64,000 bases of DNA. It comes from Pseudomonas guariconensis (GTDB lineage: Bacteria; Pseudomonadota; Gammaproteobacteria; Pseudomonadales; Pseudomonadaceae). Made by a program: the position numbers and the translations under genes. Location: positions 157,886-221,885 of the forward strand of contig NZ_FMYX01000010.1 in NCBI RefSeq assembly GCF_900102675.1, read 5' to 3'. How positions within the stretch are numbered: position 1 is the first letter of the stretch; every line of letters starts with the position of its first letter. This document shows, in pieces, positions 17,185-26,800 of the stretch. The notes beneath the pieces are model-generated. The model did not search any database. It was not told where the DNA came from and was given only the letters and a program-made list of their open reading frames with translations.

Positions 17185-17200
17185 TTGAAGTCAACTTCAA
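17185..17200. promoter_or_regulatory. Perfect dyad between DUF2938 gene and merR-type gene
   Basis: TTGAAGT-CA-ACTTCAA is a perfect seven-base inverted repeat with a two-base centre, in the shared divergent promoter region. MerR-family regulators bind such dyads, usually in a long -35/-10 spacer, so it is a likely operator for the adjacent regulator. Confidence 0.75.
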
Positions 17201-17216
17201 GTCAAGGGATGCACAA

Positions 17217-17621
17217 ATGGACATCGCCGATGTGGCCAGGCGCACAGGGGTACCGGCCTCGACACTGCGCTACTACGCCAAGAAAGGTCTGATCAGGTCG
17301 CTGTCCAGGCAGGGCGAGCGCCGACAATTCCCTGCCGATATCGCCCAGCGGCTGGGGTTGATCGCCCTAGGCCAGGCTGCAGGATTTTCACTGGATGAAG
17401 TGGGGGCGATGTTGGTGGAGCAGCAAGTCGATCGACAGATGCTGCGAGACAAGGCCGACGAGCTGGATCAACGAATCAAGCGCCTGCAAGCGATGAGCAA
17501 AGGCCTTCGCCATGCGGCGGCATGTCCTGAAGAGGATCACCTGAACTGCCCGACGTTTCAGCGACTGCTGAAGCTTGCCGCCGCCAGTACACGAGCGAAA
17601 AAGCAGGCCAAGCCTCAGTAA
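17217..17621 (+). CDS. MerR family transcriptional regulator
   Basis: A 134-residue regulator with the N-terminal MerR winged helix (DIADVARRTGVPASTLRYYAKKGLI, residues 2-26) and a dimerisation coiled coil (about 75-105). Near the C-terminus two cysteines lie in the segment CPEEDHLNC, spaced as in some metal- or redox-sensing members; the signal is not known. ATG at 17217 is chosen because the longer frame would run through the dyad. Its last seven bases overlap the 3' end of the helicase-like gene on the other strand. Confidence 0.88.
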   Translation: MDIADVARRTGVPASTLRYYAKKGLIRSLSRQGERRQFPADIAQRLGLIALGQAAGFSLDEVGAMLVEQQVDRQMLRDKADELDQRIKRLQAMSKGLRHAAACPEEDHLNCPTFQRLLKLAAASTRAKKQAKPQ

Positions 17622-19549
17622 CCGTGCGATTCCCGGAACGGTTGACTCTTATGGTAGGCCACCCATTCCTCTACCTCATAGGGCAGGTAAAGCTGACGCC
17701 GCGCCCGCGAAAGTGCGATGTACACTGCACAGACCCGAGCATCGAACGCATAGGCGTCCTTGAAGGGGTCGGTGCTCATCAGCTCCGGCGTCAACAGCAC
17801 GCGCTCGAACTCCAACCCTCCCGCATCCTGGGCCAGCATCAACAGAACGCTGCCGGGCTGGCCGGTCACCCGAGCCTTGACCTTGTTCAGCTCAGCGATA
17901 CGGAAGCCTTCCTGCAGCCTGGCCTCGACCCAGACGAATGCAGCATCGTGCTGATGGATTTCGCGAACCTGCCGCCAATCCGTGGAGTGAGCGAAGGACG
18001 GATGCGACTCGTCACTATCCTGCTCTCCCCTGAACAACCTGATCGCGGTTTCCATGAAGCCCTGCAGGTTCATCTGCTCGGCAAAGGCGATTGCGTAATG
18101 CTTGCCGGCCAGTTCCATCGCCCATTTCATCGCGTCCCAGTGGGATGCGGTCAACACCACGCAGCCCTCCGGCGGCACAAAGCCTTCTGGATAGAACTCC
18201 ACGCCGACCTCGGCGCTACCCGCGCCCTCGAATGCCAGCTTGGACTTTTGCGAATGCACGCTGATCAGCGGGTTGATCAAGCGCTCGACCTGAGGACCGC
18301 TACGCACGGAGAAGGCGATATCGCGCTGACGCACCTCGCGCTGCCTGCGCAGTCCCGGCCCCCAGGCGCGCTGGTACTCATCGCCAAGGGTAATCAGGAC
18401 CTGACGGCCACGCTCGATGATCTGCAACAAGGACGCCGGCACGTCCTGGCTCTCGTCGATGATCACGTGGCTATAGCGGGCCGGCACACTGCAACCGGCA
18501 AGGCTTGCACGCTTGATCAGCAACAGTGCCAGGAATCCCGTGTGGCTGTCCCAGGCAGGATTAGCCTGGAGGTAGGTCCACAGCCGGCTTGAATATTCCA
18601 GCAGTACCCGACTGTCGAGGTTGGACAGCGGGTGTTCGAAATAGGGCAGGTGCCGGGCAGTGATGCTGTAGTCCCAGGACTCGCAGTAGTTCTTCAGCAG
18701 CTCAAGGCAGATCTCCAGCGTTTTCTCCGGTCCGTACTGGCGAAAACCGAGAATGCCCAGTTCCTCGGCCAAGGCACGTTTGCGCGGAACCCTCACGGCC
18801 TTGGCAGGAGCGCGTCGCGAGCCCTGCAACAACTCATGGGCGAATTCGCCAAACGTCTTGCCTCGCTTGCTATCGGCAGCGACACCCAGGCGCCGCCGCA
18901 GCGCGTGCAATTTGCCGGAGGTACGCGCCAGCGGCAGCACGCTCCCCGCGGGCAGGCAGTCCATCAATGCCCCGAGCAAATAGCTCTTGCCGATACCCGC
19001 ATAGCCTTGAACGTGCAAGTCCTCGTCCGGATTGGCCCGCACTATCCTGACCAGCTTGTCCTGCTCGGCGGTGAGCCAGCGCTCCCTGTCGAACCTGGTG
19101 ATCGCTTGCTGACGAAACGGATTGTTGCGCTGGTGGCGGCGGATCTTGAACTCGAAATCCCACTTGCCATCAGGTAACAGGTACTCGCCGGCCGCCACTT
19201 CGTCAGCCATCAGCAAATGCAGCTTCGAGCCTTTGATGAGCTCCAGCCCGAAGTACAGTTTTCGCGCATCGAACAACCGCCGCGCTTCCGACAACAGCCC
19301 TATCCCAGGTGAATGGCGAACATCGACCGACCAGGCCAACAGCCTGGCCAGTACCTTTTCGGCTGCAGAGGGATCGAGCACCTGCCCCTTGGCCTCGACA
19401 AGATTCTGGATAACCAATACCGCTGCCAACTGCGCATCGCCCAGCGCATCGAGCGCGCTGTGATCCTGGGCATCGAGCAACCCCTGGCAGGTCTCCAGGG
19501 AGACCGGCAGGAACACGGGGTTGGTGAAATCGTAGTGTTCAGGTTGCAT
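17615..19549 (-). CDS. Superfamily 1 (UvrD-like) helicase-type ATPase
   Basis: A 644-residue protein with the motifs of UvrD/Rep-type ATPases: LTAEQ (159-163), Walker A GYAGIGKS (182-189), Walker B DESQD (365-369), GDEYQ (389-393), GLEFERVLL (578-586, motif V-like) and ALSRAR (612-617, motif VI). The first 150 residues match no domain I recognise. It lacks nuclease motifs. It follows a small gene by 17 bases and should be co-transcribed with it. It is not UvrD, Rep or RecB by length or layout. A role in DNA repair or phage defence is possible but not shown. Confidence 0.82.
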   Translation of the reverse strand: MQPEHYDFTNPVFLPVSLETCQGLLDAQDHSALDALGDAQLAAVLVIQNLVEAKGQVLDPSAAEKVLARLLAWSVDVRHSPGIGLLSEARRLFDARKLYFGLELIKGSKLHLLMADEVAAGEYLLPDGKWDFEFKIRRHQRNNPFRQQAITRFDRERWLTAEQDKLVRIVRANPDEDLHVQGYAGIGKSYLLGALMDCLPAGSVLPLARTSGKLHALRRRLGVAADSKRGKTFGEFAHELLQGSRRAPAKAVRVPRKRALAEELGILGFRQYGPEKTLEICLELLKNYCESWDYSITARHLPYFEHPLSNLDSRVLLEYSSRLWTYLQANPAWDSHTGFLALLLIKRASLAGCSVPARYSHVIIDESQDVPASLLQIIERGRQVLITLGDEYQRAWGPGLRRQREVRQRDIAFSVRSGPQVERLINPLISVHSQKSKLAFEGAGSAEVGVEFYPEGFVPPEGCVVLTASHWDAMKWAMELAGKHYAIAFAEQMNLQGFMETAIRLFRGEQDSDESHPSFAHSTDWRQVREIHQHDAAFVWVEARLQEGFRIAELNKVKARVTGQPGSVLLMLAQDAGGLEFERVLLTPELMSTDPFKDAYAFDARVCAVYIALSRARRQLYLPYEVEEWVAYHKSQPFRESHGY

Positions 19550-19566
19550 ACGCGCTCACGGGAAAA

Positions 19567-19977
19567 TCATTCAACGCGGCAAGGCCCGCCGGCCTCGGCC
19601 ACTGTCAGGGTGTACTCGTACGTCCCAAGGCTGCCCGACATGCCGCCCGGATAGCTTCGTGCTTCTGGGAGGCCGGCTTCCAGCGTGCCGTCGAGTTCAT
19701 AGATTGCCATTTCCAGCAGCTTGCGCAGGTCCCGGGCGCTACCAGCCGAAACCTTGAGCTCAAAACCCAAAGCCCCTTGAGCGACGACGCCCTGATCAGT
19801 GTTTGCAATGACTTCGGCCTCGCCGAGGATGCGCTCATGCTCCTCTTCCATCTGGTCGAGCACCCTCGACAGCTCCAGAACCCGCTCGGGATGGGCAGCC
19901 ATCAGGTCCTTGATTTCCAGGCGACGGATTTGCCAATCACGGATCTTGTGGCGGGTCTGGTCATCTAGGTGATCCAT
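19567..19977 (-). CDS. Hypothetical protein paired with helicase-like ATPase
   Basis: Not recognised. It is a 136-residue soluble protein. Residues 1-60 are highly charged and probably helical (KIRDWQIRRLEIKDL, LSRVLDQMEEEHERIL), and the second half is richer in beta-prone and glycine residues (GGMSGSLGTYEYTLTV). It has no signal peptide or membrane segment and only one cysteine, near the C-terminus. It ends 17 bases before the helicase-like gene, implying a two-gene operon. It could be a partner or regulator of that ATPase. Confidence 0.7.
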   Translation of the reverse strand: MDHLDDQTRHKIRDWQIRRLEIKDLMAAHPERVLELSRVLDQMEEEHERILGEAEVIANTDQGVVAQGALGFELKVSAGSARDLRKLLEMAIYELDGTLEAGLPEARSYPGGMSGSLGTYEYTLTVAEAGGPCRVE

Positions 19978-20156
19978 GGGCGTACCTCAGGAGGTGAAAC
20001 AGCGAACGGAATGCCTTGCATGATAAGGCGCTCGCAGGGGCGGGAGAAAGACGCGCGGTATTACCAGACGTTGAATTCTGGCGCAGGGAGAGAGGTAGGA
20101 GAGACAGGTGAATCGCTTGGCGGACGCCAGAAATGGAGGCGGCCCCACCAGCCACA

Positions 20157-20253
20157 CCCCGGCACACGATGTTCCCGCTATGGCTGCTCCCTTCCGGGCC
20201 TGACCAGGTTAACGGGTAATCGTTGCGGGGGGACCGATGGGGCCACCACGACG
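20157..20253 (-). ncRNA. ffs: 4.5S RNA (bacterial signal recognition particle RNA)
   Basis: On the minus strand the conserved SRP apical domain is plain: TGGTCAGGCCCGGAAGGGAG, containing the GGAAG tetraloop region, followed by CAGCCA. The flanks CCCCCGCAACGAT and ATCGTGTGCCGGGG can pair into the long rod. The RNA binds Ffh and targets membrane proteins to the translocon. The boundaries are estimated to within about ten bases. It is transcribed separately, between ligA and the helicase unit. Confidence 0.93.
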
Positions 20254-20358
20254 GCTCGCCATGTGACGAGCCGCGCCATTGTACCGGTCTGGGGCGAAGT
20301 TACAACCTCTGCATCGAGAAAAAACCATCATTTCTCAATGACTTGTCCCCTCCGCTGG

Positions 20359-22713
20359 TCAGACGGCGATGCCGTGACCCTCAAGGAAGGCGACAAACGC
20401 TTCCTCATCCAGCACCTTGACACCTAGCTCGCTGGCCTTGGCGAGCTTGGAGCCCGCACCGGGCCCGGCGACGACGCAATGGGTCTTGCTGGAAACCGAT
20501 CCTGCCACCTTGGCACCGAGGCTTTCCAGCTTGTCCTTGGCGATGTCACGGCTCATGCGTTCCAGGGTGCCGGTCAGCACCCAGGTCTGCCCGGCCAGGG
20601 GCAGCCCTTGCGCGACCCTTTTCTCGCTGGCCCAGTGCATGCCGAAGTCGAGCAGTTGCGCTTCAATGGCACGGGCCAGCTGCTGGTTGGCCTCGACTCT
20701 GAAGAACTCCCGCACCGCCTCGGCCTGCTTGGTGTTCAGAGCCTGGCGCAGGTCAATACCATCGGCTTCGATGATCTTGTCCAGGGTACCCAGCTTGTCC
20801 ACCAGTTTTTCCGCGCCCGTCGGCCCGACCGAGGGGATATCGAGCTTGGCGATCATGCCCGCCAAGGTAGTACTGGCGGCGAACTCGGCCGCCAGTTCGC
20901 CCTCATCCTGCAACTGCATACCACTGTCGAGCAACTGCTGGATGACCTCACGGTTGTGGTCATCCTCGAAGAAGTTATGGATCTCGTAAGCGACTTCCAG
21001 GCCAATGTCAGGCAGATAGGTCAGCACCTGCGGCAGCGCCTTTTGCACCCGCGCCAGGCTGCCCAAGGAGCGGGCCAGGACTTTGGCGGTCTCCTCGCCG
21101 ACATCCGGAATCCCCAAGGCGAAGATGAAGCGCGCAAGGCTGGGCTGCTTGCTGGCCTGGATCGCCTCCAGCAACTTGTTGCTGGACACTTCGGCAAAGC
21201 CCTCGAGCTCGACGATTTGCTCGAACTTAAGGTCGTACAGGTCGGCCGGAGAGCGGATCAATCCTTCGTCAACCAATTGCTCGACGCTCTTTTCGCCCAG
21301 GCCGTCGATATCCATGGCTCGGCGCGAAACGTAATGGATGATCGCCTGCTTGAGCTGGGCGGCACAGGCCAGGCGCCCTACGCAGCGGTAAACCGCGCCT
21401 TCACTGGTGGTCTCCTTGCCTTTGCTGCGCTTGACCAACTGGGTGCGCTCGACTTGCGAGCCACAGACCGGGCACTGACTGGGCACAACCACCGGACGGG
21501 CGTTGTCGGGACGGCGCTCGATCACCACCTGCATCACTTGCGGAATGACGTCACCGGCCCGACGGATGATCACGCTATCGCCAATCATCAGACCCAGGCG
21601 GGCGATTTCATCCATGTTGTGCAGCGTGGCGTTGGAGACCGTGACACCAGCCACCTTCACCGGCTTGAGCCGCGCCACGGGGGTGACGGCGCCAGTGCGG
21701 CCGACCTGGAACTCGACGTCGAGCACTTCGGTGAGTTCTTCCATGGCCGGGAACTTGTGGGCGATGGCCCAACGCGGCTCCCGGGCTCGAAAGCCCAGCT
21801 CGCGCTGGGCAGCCAGGCTGTTGACCTTGAACACCACACCGTCGATCTCGTAAGGCAGATCGTTGCGGCGGGCGCCAATGTCGCGGTAGTACGCCAAGCA
21901 TTGCTCCACCCCTGCGGCATGGCGCAGCTCGCGACTGATGGGCAAGCCCCAGGTCTTGAGCTTCTCCAGGATACCGATATGGCTGTCGGCGATGGCCTCG
22001 GAGACCTGGCCCAGCCCGTAGCAGCAGAATTCCAGGGGGCGGCTGGCGGTAATCTTGGAGTCCAGCTGGCGCAAACTGCCGGCAGCGGCGTTGCGCGGAT
22101 TGGCGAAGGTCTTGCCGCCGCTCTCGGCCTGGGCGGCGTTCAGGCGCTCGAAGCCGGCCTTGCTCATGTACACCTCGCCGCGCACCTCAAGCACCGCCGG
22201 CCAGCCTTCGCCGTGCAGCTTGAGCGGGATGTTGCGAACAGTACGCACGTTAGCGCTGATGTCCTCGCCCGTGGTGCCATCCCCCCGAGTGGCGCCCTGC
22301 ACCAGTTGGCCGTCGCGATACAGCAGGCTGACTGCAAGGCCATCGAGCTTGGGCTCACAGCTGTAATCGACCGCGGCCTGCTCAGCGAACAGATCGCCGG
22401 CCGGCAGATCCAGCCCCTCCACCACGCGCCGATCGAAGTCGCGCAGGTCGTCTTCCTCGAAGGCATTGCCCAGGCTGAGCATAGGAATTTCGTGGCGCAC
22501 CTGGCTGAACGCCGCCAGCGCCGCCCCGCCGACGCGCTGGGTTGGCGAATCGGGCGTCACAAGGTGCGGATACTCGGCCTCCAGCGCCTTGAGCTCGTTG
22601 AACAGACGGTCGTATTCGGCGTCAGGCACGCTCGGCTCGTCCAGCACGTAATAGCGGTAATTGTGCTGTTCGAGTTCGGCACGCAGTTCATGGATACGGT
22701 TTTCGGCGTTCAT
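20359..22713 (-). CDS. ligA: NAD-dependent DNA ligase LigA
   Basis: Replicative ligase of 784 residues that seals nicks using NAD+. In order: domain Ia, the adenylation domain with nucleophile K122 in CEPKLDGLAVS, an OB fold, a four-Cys zinc finger (CPVCGSQ...CVGRLACAAQ), helix-hairpin-helix repeats, and a C-terminal BRCT domain (about 700-784). The length is typical of Pseudomonas. It lies 99 bases below zipA, with a hairpin terminator between. Confidence 0.97.
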   Translation of the reverse strand: MNAENRIHELRAELEQHNYRYYVLDEPSVPDAEYDRLFNELKALEAEYPHLVTPDSPTQRVGGAALAAFSQVRHEIPMLSLGNAFEEDDLRDFDRRVVEGLDLPAGDLFAEQAAVDYSCEPKLDGLAVSLLYRDGQLVQGATRGDGTTGEDISANVRTVRNIPLKLHGEGWPAVLEVRGEVYMSKAGFERLNAAQAESGGKTFANPRNAAAGSLRQLDSKITASRPLEFCCYGLGQVSEAIADSHIGILEKLKTWGLPISRELRHAAGVEQCLAYYRDIGARRNDLPYEIDGVVFKVNSLAAQRELGFRAREPRWAIAHKFPAMEELTEVLDVEFQVGRTGAVTPVARLKPVKVAGVTVSNATLHNMDEIARLGLMIGDSVIIRRAGDVIPQVMQVVIERRPDNARPVVVPSQCPVCGSQVERTQLVKRSKGKETTSEGAVYRCVGRLACAAQLKQAIIHYVSRRAMDIDGLGEKSVEQLVDEGLIRSPADLYDLKFEQIVELEGFAEVSSNKLLEAIQASKQPSLARFIFALGIPDVGEETAKVLARSLGSLARVQKALPQVLTYLPDIGLEVAYEIHNFFEDDHNREVIQQLLDSGMQLQDEGELAAEFAASTTLAGMIAKLDIPSVGPTGAEKLVDKLGTLDKIIEADGIDLRQALNTKQAEAVREFFRVEANQQLARAIEAQLLDFGMHWASEKRVAQGLPLAGQTWVLTGTLERMSRDIAKDKLESLGAKVAGSVSSKTHCVVAGPGAGSKLAKASELGVKVLDEEAFVAFLEGHGIAV

Positions 22714-22733
22714 CGTTCATCTTCTCTTGCAAC

Positions 22734-22766
22734 GCAAAAGAGCAGCACAGGGCTGCTCTTTTTGCT
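22734..22766. terminator. Bidirectional terminator-like hairpin between zipA and ligA
   Basis: GCAAAAGAGCAGC and GCTGCTCTTTTTGC form a 13-pair stem with a short loop, flanked by A- and T-runs on both strands. It lies between two genes on the same strand, so it may attenuate transcription from zipA into ligA. Confidence 0.8.
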
Positions 22767-22812
22767 CAAATCGGGCGGGCAGGATCAAGGCAGGTCCGCC
22801 CGCTGGGGGCCA

Positions 22813-23685
22813 TCAACGCTTCTGGGTCAGCGCGCGACGCTCGAACTCGACGATGCGCTGGCGGTAGTGCTCGATGGTCTGGGCGGTCAGTACGCTACGC
22901 TGGTCATCCTTGAGCTCGCCGTTGAGTTCATGGGCCAGCTTGCGGGCGGCAGCGACCATCACGTCGAAGGCCTGCTTGGGGTGACGCGGGCCTGGCAGGC
23001 CCAGGAAGAAGCTCACCGCGCGAGTGCTGAAATGGTCGATATCGTCCAGATCGAACACCCCTGGCTTGACCGCATTGGCCATGGAGAACAGCACTTCGCC
23101 GTGACCGGCCATGCTCTCGTGCCGATGGAAGATGTCCATCTCGCCGAAACGCAGGCCGCTTTCGAGGATGTTCTGCAGCAGGGCCGGCCCCTTGAACCCC
23201 CCCTCGTCGCGGGAGATCACGCTGATCACCAGTACTTCCTCGGCCGGAGGCAGTTCTTTGACTGTATTGCCCGCGCCTGCACCGTTGTGGCGGCTGTGCT
23301 CGGCAGGACGATCATCATCGGCGTCGGCAAACAGGTCCGGCTCACGCGGCTCGGCAGCCAGGTTCAGGTCGCCCTGCTGTGGCTCGCTGGCGCGCTTGCC
23401 ACGTTTGTTGGTTTTGGCTGGCTTGGGCTCACGCTCGAGCGCCGGGGCGCTGACCGAAGGCAGATCGCTTTCGTCCAGCTCGGGTTCTTTTTGGGTTTCC
23501 AGTACGCGTGCAGGGCCCAGTACCTCGGCGCTGCCCTCGTCGTCCGGCAGATTGGAGTAGCTGCGATCCAGACGGAATTTCAACTTGCCCTTGCCGCCGC
23601 GCATGCGGCGCCAGCCGTCGAAAAGAATACCGGCGATGACAATGACGCCGATGACGATCAGCCATTCGCGCAGACCGATTTCCAT
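22813..23685 (-). CDS. zipA: Cell division protein ZipA
   Basis: Inner-membrane division protein of 290 residues that tethers FtsZ to the membrane. An N-terminal helix (MEIGLREWLIVIGVIVIAGILFDG) is followed by a charged, proline-containing linker (about 35-145) and the C-terminal FtsZ-binding domain (about 148-280, VLVISVISRDEGGFKGPALLQN). The layout is classical. It lies downstream of smc, and the smc-zipA-ligA order is the pseudomonad arrangement. Confidence 0.96.
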   Translation of the reverse strand: MEIGLREWLIVIGVIVIAGILFDGWRRMRGGKGKLKFRLDRSYSNLPDDEGSAEVLGPARVLETQKEPELDESDLPSVSAPALEREPKPAKTNKRGKRASEPQQGDLNLAAEPREPDLFADADDDRPAEHSRHNGAGAGNTVKELPPAEEVLVISVISRDEGGFKGPALLQNILESGLRFGEMDIFHRHESMAGHGEVLFSMANAVKPGVFDLDDIDHFSTRAVSFFLGLPGPRHPKQAFDVMVAAARKLAHELNGELKDDQRSVLTAQTIEHYRQRIVEFERRALTQKR

Positions 23686-23888
23686 GTAATCCCGTGCCTC
23701 TAAAAAATATGCTTGAAAACAAAGGCTTCAAAGCCCTTTAACACGTGGCGCCAACTCTATGTTCTGACAGGCGTTTTACCCACGCAAAAAATAAGTGACA
23801 TAAAGCTAGCACGACCAAAGGCAACTTTACACCGTCTGTCGCACATGTCGGGGGGATTTCCCCACGTATCCTGCCTTATCTTCGCTCA

Positions 23889-26800
23889 TCAGGCATCGAC
23901 CATGGCCAACGCTTCCTCCACATCAACTGCAACAAGACGTGAGCAGCCTGGCTCGTGCATGGTCACCCCCATCAATTGATCGGCCATTTCCATGGCAATC
24001 TTGTTATGGGTGATGTAGATGAATTGCACGCTTTCGCTCATTTCCTTCACCAACCTGGCGTAACGTCCGACGTTGGCATCGTCCAGCGGCGCATCGACCT
24101 CGTCGAGCATGCAGAACGGTGCCGGGTTCAGCTTGAAGATGGCGAACACCAGTGCGAGGGCGGTCAACGCCTTCTCGCCACCGGACAGCAGATGGATGGT
24201 GCTGTTCTTCTTGCCCGGCGGGCGCGCCATGATCGTCACCCCAGTATCGAGTAGATCTTCGCCCGTCAGTTCCAGGTAAGCACTGCCGCCACCGAAAACT
24301 TTTGGAAAAAGTGCCTGCAAACCGGCATTTATCTGATCAAAGGTATCCTTGAAGCGATTACGGGTTTCCTTGTCGATCTTGCGGATGACGCTTTCCAGTG
24401 TCTCCAGTGCTTCCACCAGGTCGGCATCCTGGGCGTCCAGGTAACGCTTACGTTCGGACTGCTGCTGGTATTCCTCGATGGCCGCCAGGTTGATTGCGCC
24501 CAGGCGCTGGATGCGCCCGTCCAGTTGCTCGAGTTCTTGCTCGGTGCCCTGCTCGCTTGCCTCGGGCTCGAGGGTGGCGAGCACACCCTGCAAGTCATAG
24601 CCATCGGCCAGCAGTTGCTCCTGCAGCGTCTTGCGACGCACATCCAGGCCCTGGGACTCCAGGCGGGACTGCTCAAGCTGACCGCGCAGCAACTGAGCCT
24701 GTTGCTCGGCCTGGGTTCGACGGCGTTCGGCATCGCGCAGTTCACGGTCGGCTTCATCCATATGCAGACGAGCCTGGCGCATTTCCTCATCGACGCTCAT
24801 GCGCCGCTCCAGCAGCTCTTCGAGCTTCAGGCGCTGTTCTTCCAGCGGCGCTTCGCCCTCCTCCAGATTGAGGCTCAGTTGCTCCTGGCGCTCGCTCAGG
24901 CGTGCCGCCTGTAGCTCCAAACGCTCCAGGGCCTGACGGGTGGAATCATGCTGGGCCCGCAGGGAGCCCAGGCGCACCGCCAACTGATGGGCATGATCCT
25001 TGTGCTGACGAGCCTCCTGACGGATACGATCGAGCCCTTCGCGCAGAGTGTCGCGCCGGGCCATCAGTTGCTCGCGCTGCTCGGTGTCTTGAGCCATCCG
25101 CTCCAGGGCTTCCTGTAACAGCAGACGGGCCTCGCCCAGTTGCTCATGCTCCATGGCCCGCTGCTCTTGCAGCTCGGCCAATTCTTCTTGCAGCCGGCGG
25201 CAGCGCAGCTGCACCTGCTCGGCGCGGGCTCGCCCGGCCGAAAGCCGCGCCTTGAGTTCGCCGAGCTGGCGGTTTTCGTCCTGACTGCGTCGGCGCAGCT
25301 GTTCACGCTGCGCTTCCAGGTCGCGCTGTTGTCCGCGCAGGTCCTGAAGGTGTTGCTCCAGTTGCTCCAGACGCGACTGGAGTTCGAGCTGCTCATGCCC
25401 CAGGCGTTCGATTTCCTGGCCACGGGCCAGTACCCCGCCTTGGGACTCCCCACCCCGGCTGATCCGCAAAAAGTGCCGGCCGATCCAATATCCGTCTCGA
25501 CTGACCAGGCTCTGACCTTCCGTCAGCCCGGCTCGCAAGGCCAAGGCCTGTTCGAGACTCTCCACGGGACGTACCTGACCGAGCCAGGGCGCAAGATCGG
25601 TGCGGCCCTCGACTTTGTCCAGCAGGCTGCCCGGCAGTCGAGCCCCCTGCGTGCTCGCCAGCAGCAGCCGCAGTTCGCCCTGCTCCAGGGCAGTGAAATC
25701 CAGTGAGGCGAAGTCTTCGACCAACACTGCTTGCAGATCGGCACCCAGCACGGTCTCGACCGCCAGCTCCCAGCCTGGCTCGACCCGCAGCCCTTCAGCC
25801 AGCCGCGGCTTATGCTCCAGCCCTTGGCCGCGCAGCCAGTCACTGGCACCCGCACCGGGCTCCAGGGCCGCCTGCTGCAATGCTTCCAGAGATGCCAGGC
25901 GCCCGCCTAAACGTTGCAGTTCGCCTTGGGACTGCTGATGAGTCTCAGTAGACTGTTGCAACTGCTCGCGTACCGCGTCGAGCTGCTCGAGCACCTGTTG
26001 CTCGCTCATCTGAAGCGTTTCGAGCTCCAGTTCGCTACTGGCCACTTGCTCGGTCAACTCGAACAACGCGGCGTCTTCGGGTTCGGCCGCGAGCTGCTCG
26101 CGCTCTTCCTCCAGCTTGCGTTGACGCTCGGCCAAACGCTCCAGGCCAGCCTCCAGCTGCTGCAAACGGGACTGTTGCACTTCAGCCTGGCGCCGCGGCT
26201 CGGCGGACTGGGTATTGAAACTGTCCCATTGCTCCTGCCAGGCGTGCATGCCCAGCTCAGCCTCCTCGAGGGTGGCGGTCGCCTCTTCGGCGCTAGCCAA
26301 GGTCAGTTCCTGCTCGGGTTCGAGCATCGCCAGCTCTTCACCCAGGGTCGCCAGCAACGTGCGGTCATGCCCTAGGTGCGACTCAGTTTCCAGGCGGGTG
26401 CGCTCGGCTTCCTTGAGGTCGTCTTGCAATTGGCGCAAGCGTTGCTGGCCATGCTGGATGCTCTGCTCCACACGGGCGATGTCGCCGGCGACGGAATAGA
26501 AGCGACCCTGGACCTGATTGAAGCGCTCTGACAGCTCATGATGGCCGTCACGCAGGCGCTCGATACTCGCATCGGCATTGCGCTGCTCGGCCACCAGGGC
26601 TTCAAAAGCCACCTCCTGATCGCCGATGACCGCTTCGCGCTGGCGCACGCGCTCATCCAGCTCGCGCCAACGCAGGGCTGACAGGCGCGCCTTGAGTTGG
26701 CGCTCCTGAGCCTTGTACTCCCGGTATTTCTCGGCGGCCTGGGCCTGGCGGTGCAGGCGTTCAAGCTGGCGTTCGAGCTCCTCGCGAAGGTCGGTCAGGC

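Noticed and set aside
20479..23703. A 1074-residue plus-strand open frame across ligA and zipA
   Set aside because: Lies antisense to ligA and zipA, whose protein motifs are clear; no start signal or known domain. A long antisense frame is expected at this GC content.
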